A program made the translations under genes and the position numbers. 30,595 bases of DNA from CAZUDO01 sp964618895. Its GTDB lineage: Bacteria; Desulfobacterota; Binatia; DP-6. Every line of letters begins with the position of its first letter. The stretch's first letter is position 1. The notes under the pieces were generated by a model. The model was not told where the DNA came from. It searched no databases and saw only the letters and a list, made by a program, of their open reading frames with translations. Location of the stretch: assembly GCA_964618895.1 (NCBI GenBank), contig CAZUDO010000070.1, positions 1 to 30,595 of the forward strand, written 5' to 3'. Positions 7,763-15,822 of this stretch are shown here, piece after piece.

Positions 7763-9565
7763 TCAGTCGCGCAGGTCGCCGGGCACCCGCCAGTGCACGA
7801 GGTCGCGCGAGCGCGCCAGCCCGATCTTACCGTGTCCACGGTAATTGAAGCTCGTGCCGTCGTCCGAGCCGGAATACGAGAGGTAGAAGAAGCCGTCGTG
7901 GGTACGCCAATCGGCCAGATGCCCGGAGTTGGCGTGCATGATCGTGTTCCAACTCTCGAAGGGAATGCGCAGCGGCATGGCGTGCCGCCATTGCGTCCAG
8001 CTGGCCAAGTCGGCCGTCGGCGCCTCGATCGAATAGATCCAGGGCTCGTGGTCGCAGGTGTAGAAGATGAAAATCGCCTCGGCGCAGCGATAGCGCTCCG
8101 GATCTCTGCCCGTACCGATGACGCGTAGCGTGCCATCGGCGCGCAGGAAGTGAAAGGCCTCGGAAAAGCCGAAGACCGGATCGTCGGACCCCGCGATGGC
8201 GCGCACCGGTGGTTCCCAGGTGCCGTCGATCGCGCCGGTGAGCGAGCGCGTGACGAACGGCTTCTGGAGGACCCGGTCCTTGAACGCGAGGAAATAATAG
8301 CCGTCCTGCCGTTCCAAGGCGCCGTCAATGATCGAGTTGGGCAACAGCGCCGGCGTGATCGACACGCGGGGCGGCCAGTTGATCAGATCCGGCGACGTCG
8401 TCATGCAGATCTCGACCTCGCCCGTCGTCGGCGAGGTGCAGTTGGTGGTCTGGTGCCAGATGCCGTCGAAGCGGCTCACGTCACCGAAGTACCCGGGGAC
8501 GTCTGGATCGCTCACGTCTTCCCAGATGATGAAGTCCTGCGTACGCAGGAGCGCACCAGGGACGAAGAAGTAGAACCAGCCCCCGTCGAAGACGACCGCC
8601 TGGTTCTTCAGCAACCGGCTGTTCGCGAGCACGGGGTTCTGCAACGTCGCCCAGTTGACGAAGTGGGTCGTCGGCCGATCCGCCACCCCACCCCGCTCCG
8701 CGCCGGTCATGAGCAGGGCCTCACGCCGGTGCGAGCACGCGAGGCAGTCCGTCGCCGTCGCCGGATCGGCCCCACAGGCGTCGAGCGCCGCTAGCGCCGC
8801 TGGGGTGCACACGCGCGTCAGGCGGGCCGCCAACTTCTCGCGCGCGCGGCTCAGGCGACCGGCAGTGCGCGCATCCTCGGGCGGCACGTCGACTCCCAGC
8901 TCGATACTGCCGAGGCACTGGCGCGCCGGATGCCAGCCGGACGCCGAGTCGAAGCGGGCAAGGCACCGGGCCTGGGCGGCGAGGACCGCCCGCACGAACC
9001 CCTGTCCGCCGCGGGCAACCGCTCGCTGACAGGACCGCGCCACCGGGTCCGCAACGGCGGCGGCTTCCCCGTATTGCCGTTCCAGCATGTGGGTGACGTG
9101 CTCGCGATGGTCGGCGAGAACGCACGCGGCCAGCGCATCGGGGGTGGCACCGCACGATCCGAGCGCCGCGGCGGACGGCGCGTCACACGCACTCACGACG
9201 GCTGCCGTCAGCTCGGCCTCGGCGGCCGTCAGTCGCTCGGCCGCATCCGGGTCCGTCGGCAGGATCCGCGTGCTGCTCGCAAACTTGAGGACCCCCAGGC
9301 ACGCCGTCGGGGCGGGCTCGGTGACGGCGCCGGAGAGAACGCGATCGAAACAGCGCCGATGCGCCCCCAGCGCGCGCTCGACGTACCGCCTCCCCGCTTT
9401 CGCAACCGCCTCGGCACAACTGGCCGGTGCGCCCGCGGCGATCGACAACGGGTTGATCGGGAGCAGATCAGGACATCCCGTCAGATCGCGGTACGCGTAC
9501 GCCGGCCACGACCCCGACAGGAGGACGGACAGGGCAACGACATGCCGAGGCAACATCGCTCGCAC
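7763..9565 (-). CDS. Secreted fusion: two Cys-rich helical modules plus a glycosidase-like beta-propeller
   Basis: A 600-residue protein. GTG 9565 has GAGGGG 8 nt upstream; ATG 9556 is an alternative. A signal peptide (ALSVLLSGSWPAYA) is followed by two tandem copies of a module of about 110 residues. Each has C-x-A-V-A-(K/R)-x-G, an A-x-x-RC pair, a (A/Q)CLG and a late A-L-x-x-C-GA-x-P; copy 1 spans about residues 50-160 and copy 2 about 170-280. The C-terminal 300 residues carry repeated W/Y-rich blades (NQAVVFDGGWFYFFVPG, TSPDLINWPP, FYLSYSGSDDG, ARSRDLVHWR) resembling the five-bladed propellers of GH43/GH32/GH62-type enzymes. Carbohydrate hydrolysis or binding is inferred, and catalytic acids were not assigned. 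It is probably monocistronic. Confidence 0.85.
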   Translation of the reverse strand: MRAMLPRHVVALSVLLSGSWPAYAYRDLTGCPDLLPINPLSIAAGAPASCAEAVAKAGRRYVERALGAHRRCFDRVLSGAVTEPAPTACLGVLKFASSTRILPTDPDAAERLTAAEAELTAAVVSACDAPSAAALGSCGATPDALAACVLADHREHVTHMLERQYGEAAAVADPVARSCQRAVARGGQGFVRAVLAAQARCLARFDSASGWHPARQCLGSIELGVDVPPEDARTAGRLSRAREKLAARLTRVCTPAALAALDACGADPATATDCLACSHRREALLMTGAERGGVADRPTTHFVNWATLQNPVLANSRLLKNQAVVFDGGWFYFFVPGALLRTQDFIIWEDVSDPDVPGYFGDVSRFDGIWHQTTNCTSPTTGEVEICMTTSPDLINWPPRVSITPALLPNSIIDGALERQDGYYFLAFKDRVLQKPFVTRSLTGAIDGTWEPPVRAIAGSDDPVFGFSEAFHFLRADGTLRVIGTGRDPERYRCAEAIFIFYTCDHEPWIYSIEAPTADLASWTQWRHAMPLRIPFESWNTIMHANSGHLADWRTHDGFFYLSYSGSDDGTSFNYRGHGKIGLARSRDLVHWRVPGDLRD

Positions 9566-9696
9566 ACTACCGGCCCCTCAAGCTCAGCGTCAACAACAAA
9601 CCGAGCTACCAGGCAGCAGAATTCGCCACCACAGCACAACCCAGCGCGGGTGGGGCGGACCAGCGTGCGATCGCGGACTGACGCCGCGAAGACGGG

Positions 9697-10866
9697 TCAC
9701 CCGAACAGCACCGGCAGCCGATCCGGCGACCGGAACGCCAGCCCCACCACGCGGCACGACTGCCCCGGGTCGAGCCGCAGATTCGGCAGCCGGTCGAGCA
9801 ACGCCGTCAGCGCGATGCGCGCCTCAAGCCGCGCCAGGTGCGACCCGGCGCAGAAATGCGGCCCGAGGCCGAAGGCGACGTGGTCGTCGTTCTGGCGCCG
9901 GATGTCGAAGCGATCGGGATCCGGAAAATGGCGCTCGTCGCGGTTGGCGGAGCCGACCACGACCGACAACATGGCCCCCTCCGGGACCTCGACGCCGGAG
10001 AGCACGGTCGCCGCGGTGGCCTCGCGCGAGATGTACTGCACCGGCGATTCCCAGCGCAGGGTCTCCTCGATGACCAGGTCGAGCAGCGACCGGTCGGCCT
10101 GCAGCTCCGCCAACACGTCGGGGTGGGTCAGGAGCGCGAACAGGATGCTGCCGATCAGCCGGTAGGTGGTCTCGGCGCCCGCCGGCAGGAGCAGGCGAAG
10201 GAAGCTGACCACCTCCTCGTCGGTGAGCCGATGCCCGTCCACCTCGGCCTGGACCAGCCGGCTCAGCAGATCGGCGCGCGGTGCCGCCTTGCGCTCGGCG
10301 AGAATGGGCCCGAGGTAGTCGACGATCGCCTGCGCGGCCGCGAAGCCGCGCGGCGGGTCGTCGCCGACGCTGACCAGATCGAGCGCCCAGCCGTGCACCT
10401 GCTCGTAGTCGTCGATCGGGATGCCGATGATGTGCGCCATGACGCGCAGCGGGAAGGTGAACGTGAACGCCGGCACCAGGTCGGCGTGGCCGGTGGTCGG
10501 GAAGCGGTCGATCAGCTCGTGCGCCAGGCGGGCGATGACGTTCGGCAGGTCCCCCTTGAGCGCCTGACCCATGAAAAACGGGGCGACGATGTTGCGGTGG
10601 CGGAGATGTTCCTTGCCCTCCATCTCGAGGATGGTGCGTCCCATCACCAGGCCGGCGCCGCGGGCGTTGGCACGCGAGGAGAACAGCACCGGGTTCTTCA
10701 TCACCGCCAGCACGTCGTCGTAGCGCGTGACCAGATGGAAGATGCCCATGAGTCGCGAGTCCATCGCCAGCACCGGCGACTCCTTCCGCAGGCGGCGGTA
10801 GACCGAGTACGGGTCGGGGATGGGGCTCATCATCAGGCCGCCAAACAGGTCCATCGAGGTCTGCAT
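9697..10866 (-). CDS. Cytochrome P450, co-transcribed with a TetR regulator
   Basis: A 389-residue P450 from ATG 10864-10866; an upstream in-frame TTG adds one residue, but AGGAG 6 nt before the ATG decides the start. The I-helix has AGAETTYR, the K-helix EETLRW, and the haem loop FGLGPHFCAG with Cys339. These are the features of soluble bacterial class I P450s (CYP107/CYP109-like general pattern). It differs in the haem loop from the CYP142-like protein at 5893, so this is a second family rather than a duplicate. The tetR stop and this ATG share a base (TGATG), implying translational coupling. The substrate is unknown and no ferredoxin is adjacent. A 131-nt spacer separates it from the secreted gene downstream. 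Confidence 0.93.
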   Translation of the reverse strand: MQTSMDLFGGLMMSPIPDPYSVYRRLRKESPVLAMDSRLMGIFHLVTRYDDVLAVMKNPVLFSSRANARGAGLVMGRTILEMEGKEHLRHRNIVAPFFMGQALKGDLPNVIARLAHELIDRFPTTGHADLVPAFTFTFPLRVMAHIIGIPIDDYEQVHGWALDLVSVGDDPPRGFAAAQAIVDYLGPILAERKAAPRADLLSRLVQAEVDGHRLTDEEVVSFLRLLLPAGAETTYRLIGSILFALLTHPDVLAELQADRSLLDLVIEETLRWESPVQYISREATAATVLSGVEVPEGAMLSVVVGSANRDERHFPDPDRFDIRRQNDDHVAFGLGPHFCAGSHLARLEARIALTALLDRLPNLRLDPGQSCRVVGLAFRSPDRLPVLFG

Positions 10867-11447
10867 CAACGTCTCCTGGGTGCCGGTAGCGTCAGCATGC
10901 GGTAGGCGGCCGTGAGACCCCGGGCCATGTCGTCGGGCGCGGGGTCGGGGAAAAGAAAGGCCGAGATCATCATGCGCGTGAGCCAGTCGACCAGCTGCTC
11001 GACGGTGGTCACGCGCGCGCGCACGAGACTGGTCTCGCGCAGCAGCGGGGCCAGCAGCTCGCCGATCAACGCGCGGATGGACGGGTACTGCGTGCGGATG
11101 GCGTCCAGGACGAAGGCGGAGTCGGTCTCGAGGATGCGGCGCAGCACGGGGTGCTCGCGCGCGTGGCGGGTGGCGTGCTCGAGCGCTACCTGCAGGCGGG
11201 CCGGCCCGGCCGGGGCCCGGCGGACGGCGTCGGCCACCTGCTCCTGGAAGCGTAGCCCTTCGCGCCGGGCCAGGCTGACCAGCAGCTCGTCGCGGGTGGG
11301 AAAGTACCGGTACAGCGTGCCGCGCGACACCGCCGCCTGCCGGCTCACGTCGTGCATGCCGAGCTTGGTGAGGCCGTGGCGGGCGAGCGCACGCGCCGCG
11401 CCCTCGAGGATACGTTCCCGGGTGCGCGCGGCGGGGGAGGCGGTCAC
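10866..11447 (-). CDS. TetR/AcrR family transcriptional regulator
   Basis: A 193-residue protein starting at GTG 11445-11447. The N-terminal TetR HTH is clear: TRERILEGAARALARHG, then VSRQAAVSRGTLYRYFPTRD with the typical turn and YRYF helix, then ELL. The C-terminal ligand-binding half is variable, as usual. Its stop overlaps the P450 start by one base, so it very likely controls its own P450 operon, repressing until a ligand binds; that control is inferred from TetR-family habit. It lies 31 nt downstream of the amtB stop on the same strand. A short A+T-rich segment with a dyad there suggests an independent promoter. Confidence 0.92.
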   Translation of the reverse strand: MTASPAARTRERILEGAARALARHGLTKLGMHDVSRQAAVSRGTLYRYFPTRDELLVSLARREGLRFQEQVADAVRRAPAGPARLQVALEHATRHAREHPVLRRILETDSAFVLDAIRTQYPSIRALIGELLAPLLRETSLVRARVTTVEQLVDWLTRMMISAFLFPDPAPDDMARGLTAAYRMLTLPAPRRR

Positions 11448-11453
11448 CCCGCC

Positions 11454-11482
11454 AATAGAACAGATTGACGATTTTTGTTCAA
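11454..11482 (-). promoter_or_regulatory. Candidate promoter/operator for the tetR-P450 operon
   Basis: In otherwise G+C-rich sequence the minus strand reads TTGAAC (11482-11477), a 17-nt spacer, then TCTATT (11459-11454), a weak -35/-10 pair ending 6 nt before the GTG. A partial dyad TTGA-N10-TCAA (11465-11482) overlaps the -35 box and spacer and could be an autoregulatory TetR site. It overlaps the amtB stop codon. If real, the mRNA would be leaderless or nearly so. Confidence 0.4.
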
Positions 11483-13182
11483 CCTGCGATGCGCTTGCCG
11501 CCGGTGTGGATGGGGAAGTCGGGGTAGGCGATGGTGCCCATCTCCGGCCCGTCGAGGCCCTCGGCCTCGACCTCGCGGTCGACGCGCAGCGGGGTAATGA
11601 CATCGCTCACCTTGAACCACACCCACGCCATCGCGAAGGCGAACACCGCCACCACGACACAGTTGAGCGCCTGCATGACGAACTGTGACGGGTCGCCGTA
11701 CAGGAGGCCGCGCACGCCGTCGGAGCCGTAGCGGGTGACGAACTCCTCGCGCACGACGCCGTTCCAGCCGGCGCCGTACTGGCCGTTGGCGAAGATGCCG
11801 AGCGCCAGCAGCCCCCAGAGCCCGTTCATGCCGTGCACCGAAATGGCGCCCACCGGATCGTCGACGCCGCGATTCTCGAAGAAGAACACGCTCTGCACGA
11901 CCAGGACGCCTGCCACCGCCCCGATCAGGGCCGCCGCCCACGGGTCGACGAATGCACACGGCGCGGTGATCGCCACCAGGCCGGCCAGCATGCCGTTGCA
12001 CAGCATCGTCGGATCGGGTTTGAGGCCGCGCACCCCCAGCGTGACCATCGCCGCGATGGCGCCGGTGACGCTGGCGAGCATCGTGTTCACGACCACGAAG
12101 CTGATGCGCAGGTCGGTGCCCGAGAGGGTCGAACCCGGATTGAAGCCGAACCACCCGAAGGCGAGGATGAACGTGCCGAGGACCACCATGGGGACGTTGT
12201 GCCCGGGCAACGCCTGCGGCCGGCCGCCGACGAACTTGCCGATGCGCGGCCCGATGACGATCGCCCCCGCCAGGGCGATGATGCCACCCATGGCGTGCAC
12301 CACGCCCGAGCCCGCGAAGTCGACCGCGCCATGGCCGAGCCCCCAGTTGAGGCCCCCCTGTGCCAGCCACCCACCACCCCACACCCAGTTGGCATACAGG
12401 CAGTACGGCAGGGCCACCCACAGCGAGAACAGACAGAAGTTCTTCCACGACCACCGCTCGGCCATGGCGCCGGTCGGGATGGTCGCGGTGGTATCCATGA
12501 ACACCATCATGAAGAAGAAGAGCGCCATCACGCTCACGTCATCGAGACCACCGCTCAAGAAGAAGCCCTTGGTGCCCATGAGGCCGTACTTGAAGACTCC
12601 GGTGGCGTTCCCGGCCGCGTCGACCGCGGCGCCGAGGCCGATGCCGCCATTCAGCACCGACGTGCCCGGCCCGAGCGTCGAGTACCACCCTGGCGCGACC
12701 GGCCCGTTGAACCAGTTCCCCCAGCCGATGGCGAAGCCGTACGCCCAGAAGGCGAGGCAGCCGAGCGGATAGACCATGAAGTTCATGGCCGCGGTGTGGG
12801 CGGCGTTCTTGGCGCGGATGAGTCCGGTTTCCACCATCATGAAGCCGGCCTGCATGAACATCACCAAGAAGCCGGCGATGAGCACCCACACCATGTTGAT
12901 GGAGTACAGGTTGTGGGTGATGCGGTCGTAGAGATCCGGGACGGCGAGCGCCGCTGGGGCGTCGCCCTTGGCGTCGCCCGCCGGCGTCGCCCACACACCG
13001 GCGGCGGCGCCGGTGGGGTCGGGCCAGGCGGGCTTGGCGGGATCGGCGTTCGCGCCGGCAAAGTAGGCCGGTAGCGGCGGCGCGTCCTCGGCCCGCACGC
13101 GTTCAGGATGACCAATTCCCACCGCCATCAGGCCCACGATCCCCAGCACCCCCAGCCAACGTTTCGCAGTCGCTCGTGTCAT
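11479..13182 (-). CDS. amtB: Ammonium transporter (Amt/AmtB family) with an N-terminal signal/linker extension
   Basis: A 567-residue inner-membrane ammonium channel from ATG 13180-13182. Residues 1-31 look like a signal peptide (GVLGIVGLMAVGIG ... VRAED), followed by a Pro/Ala-rich linker to about 85. The 11-helix Amt core then starts (YSINMVWVLIAGFLVMFMQAGF). Family marks include GGGWL, FAGSGVVHAMGG (first pore His), GWFGFNPGS and VHGMNGLWGLLALGIF (second pore His). Typical AmtB proteins are 400-450 residues, so the extension and a C-terminal insertion (YGSDGVRGLLYGDPSQF) make it long. The preceding PII stop and this ATG share a base (TAATG). The pair forms the classical glnK-amtB unit, in which PII blocks the channel under nitrogen excess. 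Confidence 0.95.
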   Translation of the reverse strand: MTRATAKRWLGVLGIVGLMAVGIGHPERVRAEDAPPLPAYFAGANADPAKPAWPDPTGAAAGVWATPAGDAKGDAPAALAVPDLYDRITHNLYSINMVWVLIAGFLVMFMQAGFMMVETGLIRAKNAAHTAAMNFMVYPLGCLAFWAYGFAIGWGNWFNGPVAPGWYSTLGPGTSVLNGGIGLGAAVDAAGNATGVFKYGLMGTKGFFLSGGLDDVSVMALFFFMMVFMDTTATIPTGAMAERWSWKNFCLFSLWVALPYCLYANWVWGGGWLAQGGLNWGLGHGAVDFAGSGVVHAMGGIIALAGAIVIGPRIGKFVGGRPQALPGHNVPMVVLGTFILAFGWFGFNPGSTLSGTDLRISFVVVNTMLASVTGAIAAMVTLGVRGLKPDPTMLCNGMLAGLVAITAPCAFVDPWAAALIGAVAGVLVVQSVFFFENRGVDDPVGAISVHGMNGLWGLLALGIFANGQYGAGWNGVVREEFVTRYGSDGVRGLLYGDPSQFVMQALNCVVVAVFAFAMAWVWFKVSDVITPLRVDREVEAEGLDGPEMGTIAYPDFPIHTGGKRIAG

Positions 13183-13520
13183 TAGATGGCCTCTCGTCCG
13201 CGCTCGCCGGTGCGGATGCGGACGGCATCGGCGACCGGCATGACAAAAATTTTCCCGTCCCCGATGCGGCCCGTGCGGGCCGTCATCATGATCGCCTCGA
13301 CCACCTGCGGTACGCGGGGGTCGTCGACCAGGACGGCGAGTTTCACCTTGGGCAGGAAATCCACCACGTATTCGGCGCCGCGATAGAGCTCGGTGTGCCC
13401 CTTCTGCCGTCCGAAGCCCTTCACCTCGGTCACGGTCATGCCCTCGACGCCGAGGCGGGAGAGCGCCTCCTTCACCTCGTCGAGCTTGAAGGGCTTGATG
13501 ATGGCTTCGATCATCTTCAT
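13182..13520 (-). CDS. glnK: Nitrogen regulatory protein PII (GlnK/GlnB)
   Basis: A 112-residue PII protein, the standard length, from ATG 13518-13520 (MKMIEAIIKPFKLDEVKEAL). The T-loop reads GFGRQKGHTELYRGAEYVVDF with the uridylylatable Tyr51, the B-loop TGRIGDGKIFV binds nucleotide and the C-loop has RIRTGERG. PII trimers sense ATP/ADP and 2-oxoglutarate and bind AmtB. The symbol glnK is chosen for the amtB linkage; sequence alone does not separate it from glnB. Its TAA overlaps the amtB ATG. There is no Shine-Dalgarno before the start, and a sigma-54 site lies 18 nt upstream. Confidence 0.95.
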   Translation of the reverse strand: MKMIEAIIKPFKLDEVKEALSRLGVEGMTVTEVKGFGRQKGHTELYRGAEYVVDFLPKVKLAVLVDDPRVPQVVEAIMMTARTGRIGDGKIFVMPVADAVRIRTGERGREAI

Positions 13521-13537
13521 GGTTGGTCGGCTGCGAG

Positions 13538-13553
13538 AGCAAGCACGGTGCCA
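13538..13553 (-). promoter_or_regulatory. Sigma-54 (-24/-12) promoter of glnK-amtB
   Basis: The minus strand reads TGGCACCGTGCTTGCT, matching the sigma-54 consensus TGGCAC-N5-TTGC(A/T), with GG and GC exactly 10 bp apart. The expected start point is near 13527, giving a leader of only about 7 nt before the glnK ATG. Sigma-54 with NtrC control of glnK-amtB is well established in proteobacteria. No NtrC site was identified by eye in the 150-nt divergent spacer. Confidence 0.85.
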
Positions 13554-13700
13554 TGCGGGGTGCGCCGTGTGGGCGCGGGCTGGAGGCCACGCGGGGGCGG
13601 CGGTGGTGCCCAAAGCAGCGTCGTACTGCCCACGAACTGGGCAAGCTGCACGACGGGCGGGAACGCGCTACTCTGGCCGGCCCCGCGCGAGGGGCCCGGA

Positions 13701-15800
13701 GTGGATCGCATCGTCCAAGAAGAGCTGGCGCTGCTCGGTGCCGTGAACGCCCGGCTGACGGCCGTCGCCAGCGCGGTCGTGCCGTCGGAGGCCGGGGTCG
13801 TGCGCGAGCTGGAGCACCTGCGCGAGACCCTGCGCGACGGCGTCAAGGCCGAGGACCAGGCGGCGCTGCTGCAGCAGTGGGACCGCCAGTCGGCGCTCCT
13901 GCGCCAGCTGCGCACTGCCGAGCGGCCGCCGGACATCGACCCGGGCTCGCCCTACTTCGCTCACCTGCGGCTGCGCGAGCGGGGCCGCGAGCACGACATC
14001 CTGCTCGGCAAGACCACCTGCATGCTCCCCGGCCTGCCCATCGTCGACTGGCGGAACGCCCCGATCTCGCGCGTCTTCTACCGCTACCGCCAGGGCGAGG
14101 ACTACGAAGAGGAAATCGCCGGCCGCGAGCGCACCGGCGAGGTCGCGGTGCGGCGCACGGTGACCATCCGGGACCAGGTCCTGCGCCGCGTCGACGCGCC
14201 CGAGGGCATCTTCGAAGCCGACGGCGACGGCTGGCGCGCGGTGGTGCGCGAGCCGCCCCGGCTGGCGGGGGGGCAGGGGGCGGCGGTGCGCGTGCACGAC
14301 GTGGCGGCGGGCGAGCACGGTCACCTGCGCGGCGGCCTGTCGGGCTTCCGTCGCCGCGCCGACAAGCACCTGCCCGACATCGCCAGTCTGATCGACCCCG
14401 AGCAGTTCGACCTGATCACCCGCCCGTCGAGCGGCTTCGTGGTGGTGCGGGGGACGGCCGGGTCGGGGAAGACGACGGTGGCGCTGCACCGGATCGCGTA
14501 CCTCGCCTACGCCGACCCCGCCGTCGACGCTCCGGAGACCCTGGTGGTGGTCTTCTCGCCCGCGCTGCGCGACTACGTGAGCCACGTGCTGCCGGCGCTC
14601 GCCGTGCGCCGCGTGCAGGTGCGGACCTTTCGCGAGTGGGCGGCGGAGCAGTGCCGGCGCGTCTTCCCGCGCCTGCCGCGCGAGCTGCGCGCCGTGGCGC
14701 CGGCCGACGTGCAGCGTCTGAAGCTCCACCCGGCGCTGCGTGTGGCGCTCGCCCGCCAGGTGGCGCGCGTGGCCGGACCCGCCACGGCGGCACAGGTGAT
14801 CGACGACTGGGCGAGCGTACTCATGGACGAGGCGTCGCTGGGCGAGGTGCTGGCGGCCGAGGCGCCCGGGGCCTTCACTGCCGCCGAGCTCGCCCGCGCG
14901 TGCGCCTGGAACCGCCGCCGGCACGAGGAGCTGCAGGCGTGGTGGGCGGGCGAGCCGGAGAGCGAGGCGGCGCTGGACGAGGAAGACCTGGCCCTGCTCC
15001 TGCGCGCCTGGCAACTGCGCGTCGGCGCGTTGCCCGGGCGTGGCGACGCCCCGCTGCGTTACCGGCACGTGGCCATCGACGAGGTGCAGGACTTCTCGCC
15101 GCTCGAGGTGCAGGTGCTGCTCAATTGCCTCGACGACCGGCAGAGCATCACGCTCGCCGGCGACACCCAGCAGCACCTCGCCGAAGCGGGCGGCTTCACG
15201 TCGTGGGCCGAGTTCCTGGGCCAGCTCGGGCTGGCGGGCGCCGAGGTGAGCACGCTGCAGGTGAGCTACCGCTGCTCGCACGAGATCGCCACCTTCGCCC
15301 GCGCGCTGCTCGGCGACCTGGCCGAGGAGTCCGAGCCGCCGCGCACCGTGCGCTCCGGGCCGCCGGTGGAACTGTTCCGCTTCACCGACCACGGCGCGTG
15401 CGTGGCGTCCCTGGCCGATGCGCTGCACGAGCTGCTGCGCGCCGAGCCGCTCGCCTCGGTGGCGCTGCTGACGCCGTCCGCGGACCTGAGCGCGCTCTAC
15501 CACCGCGGGCTCGCCACCAGCGAGCTACCCCGCCTGCGGCTGGTCGCGCACCAGGACTTCACCTTCGCGCCCGGCGTCGAAGTCACCGAGATCGAGCAGG
15601 TGAAGGGGCTCGAGTTCGACTACGTCGTCCTGGTCGAGATCAGCAGCACGCACTTTCCGGACACGGCCGCCGCCCGGCGCCGGCTGCACGTCGGCGCGAC
15701 GCGCGCGGTCCACCAGCTGTGGCTCACCAGCGTCGGCACGCCCGCCGCCCCCGTGCGCGCCGTGCTCGCCGGCTTGCAGACGCCGACGGCCGGCGCGTAG
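13701..15800 (+). CDS. HelD/UvrD-like superfamily 1 DNA helicase / ATP-binding protein
   Basis: A 699-residue protein from GTG 13701 (VDRIVQEELALL; GAGGGG lies just upstream). The N-terminal third is a helical, charged region followed by a HelD-like segment (YFAHLRLRERGREHDILLGK, LPIVDWRNAPISRVFYRY). The SF1 motor has Walker A GTAGSGKTT (251-259), motif II DEVQD (460-464), motif III LAGDTQQ (around 485-491), a YRCSHEI motif, EQVKGLEFDYVVLVE (motif V) and HVGATRA (motif VI). HelD-type proteins act on stalled RNA polymerase, and others are 3'-5' helicases; which role applies is unclear. It diverges from glnK and is followed after 22 nt by the UGA-containing glutaredoxin gene, so the two are probably co-transcribed. 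Longer in-frame upstream extensions run antisense to glnK and are unlikely. Confidence 0.88.
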   Translation: MDRIVQEELALLGAVNARLTAVASAVVPSEAGVVRELEHLRETLRDGVKAEDQAALLQQWDRQSALLRQLRTAERPPDIDPGSPYFAHLRLRERGREHDILLGKTTCMLPGLPIVDWRNAPISRVFYRYRQGEDYEEEIAGRERTGEVAVRRTVTIRDQVLRRVDAPEGIFEADGDGWRAVVREPPRLAGGQGAAVRVHDVAAGEHGHLRGGLSGFRRRADKHLPDIASLIDPEQFDLITRPSSGFVVVRGTAGSGKTTVALHRIAYLAYADPAVDAPETLVVVFSPALRDYVSHVLPALAVRRVQVRTFREWAAEQCRRVFPRLPRELRAVAPADVQRLKLHPALRVALARQVARVAGPATAAQVIDDWASVLMDEASLGEVLAAEAPGAFTAAELARACAWNRRRHEELQAWWAGEPESEAALDEEDLALLLRAWQLRVGALPGRGDAPLRYRHVAIDEVQDFSPLEVQVLLNCLDDRQSITLAGDTQQHLAEAGGFTSWAEFLGQLGLAGAEVSTLQVSYRCSHEIATFARALLGDLAEESEPPRTVRSGPPVELFRFTDHGACVASLADALHELLRAEPLASVALLTPSADLSALYHRGLATSELPRLRLVAHQDFTFAPGVEVTEIEQVKGLEFDYVVLVEISSTHFPDTAAARRRLHVGATRAVHQLWLTSVGTPAAPVRAVLAGLQTPTAGA

Positions 15801-15822
15801 AGTCACCAGCGGAGGAGCGCAC

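Noticed and set aside
13176..13700. Longer helicase start extending the frame upstream
   Set aside because: The extension is antisense to glnK and its promoter, is not protein-like, and a GTG with a nearby purine-rich site exists at 13701.
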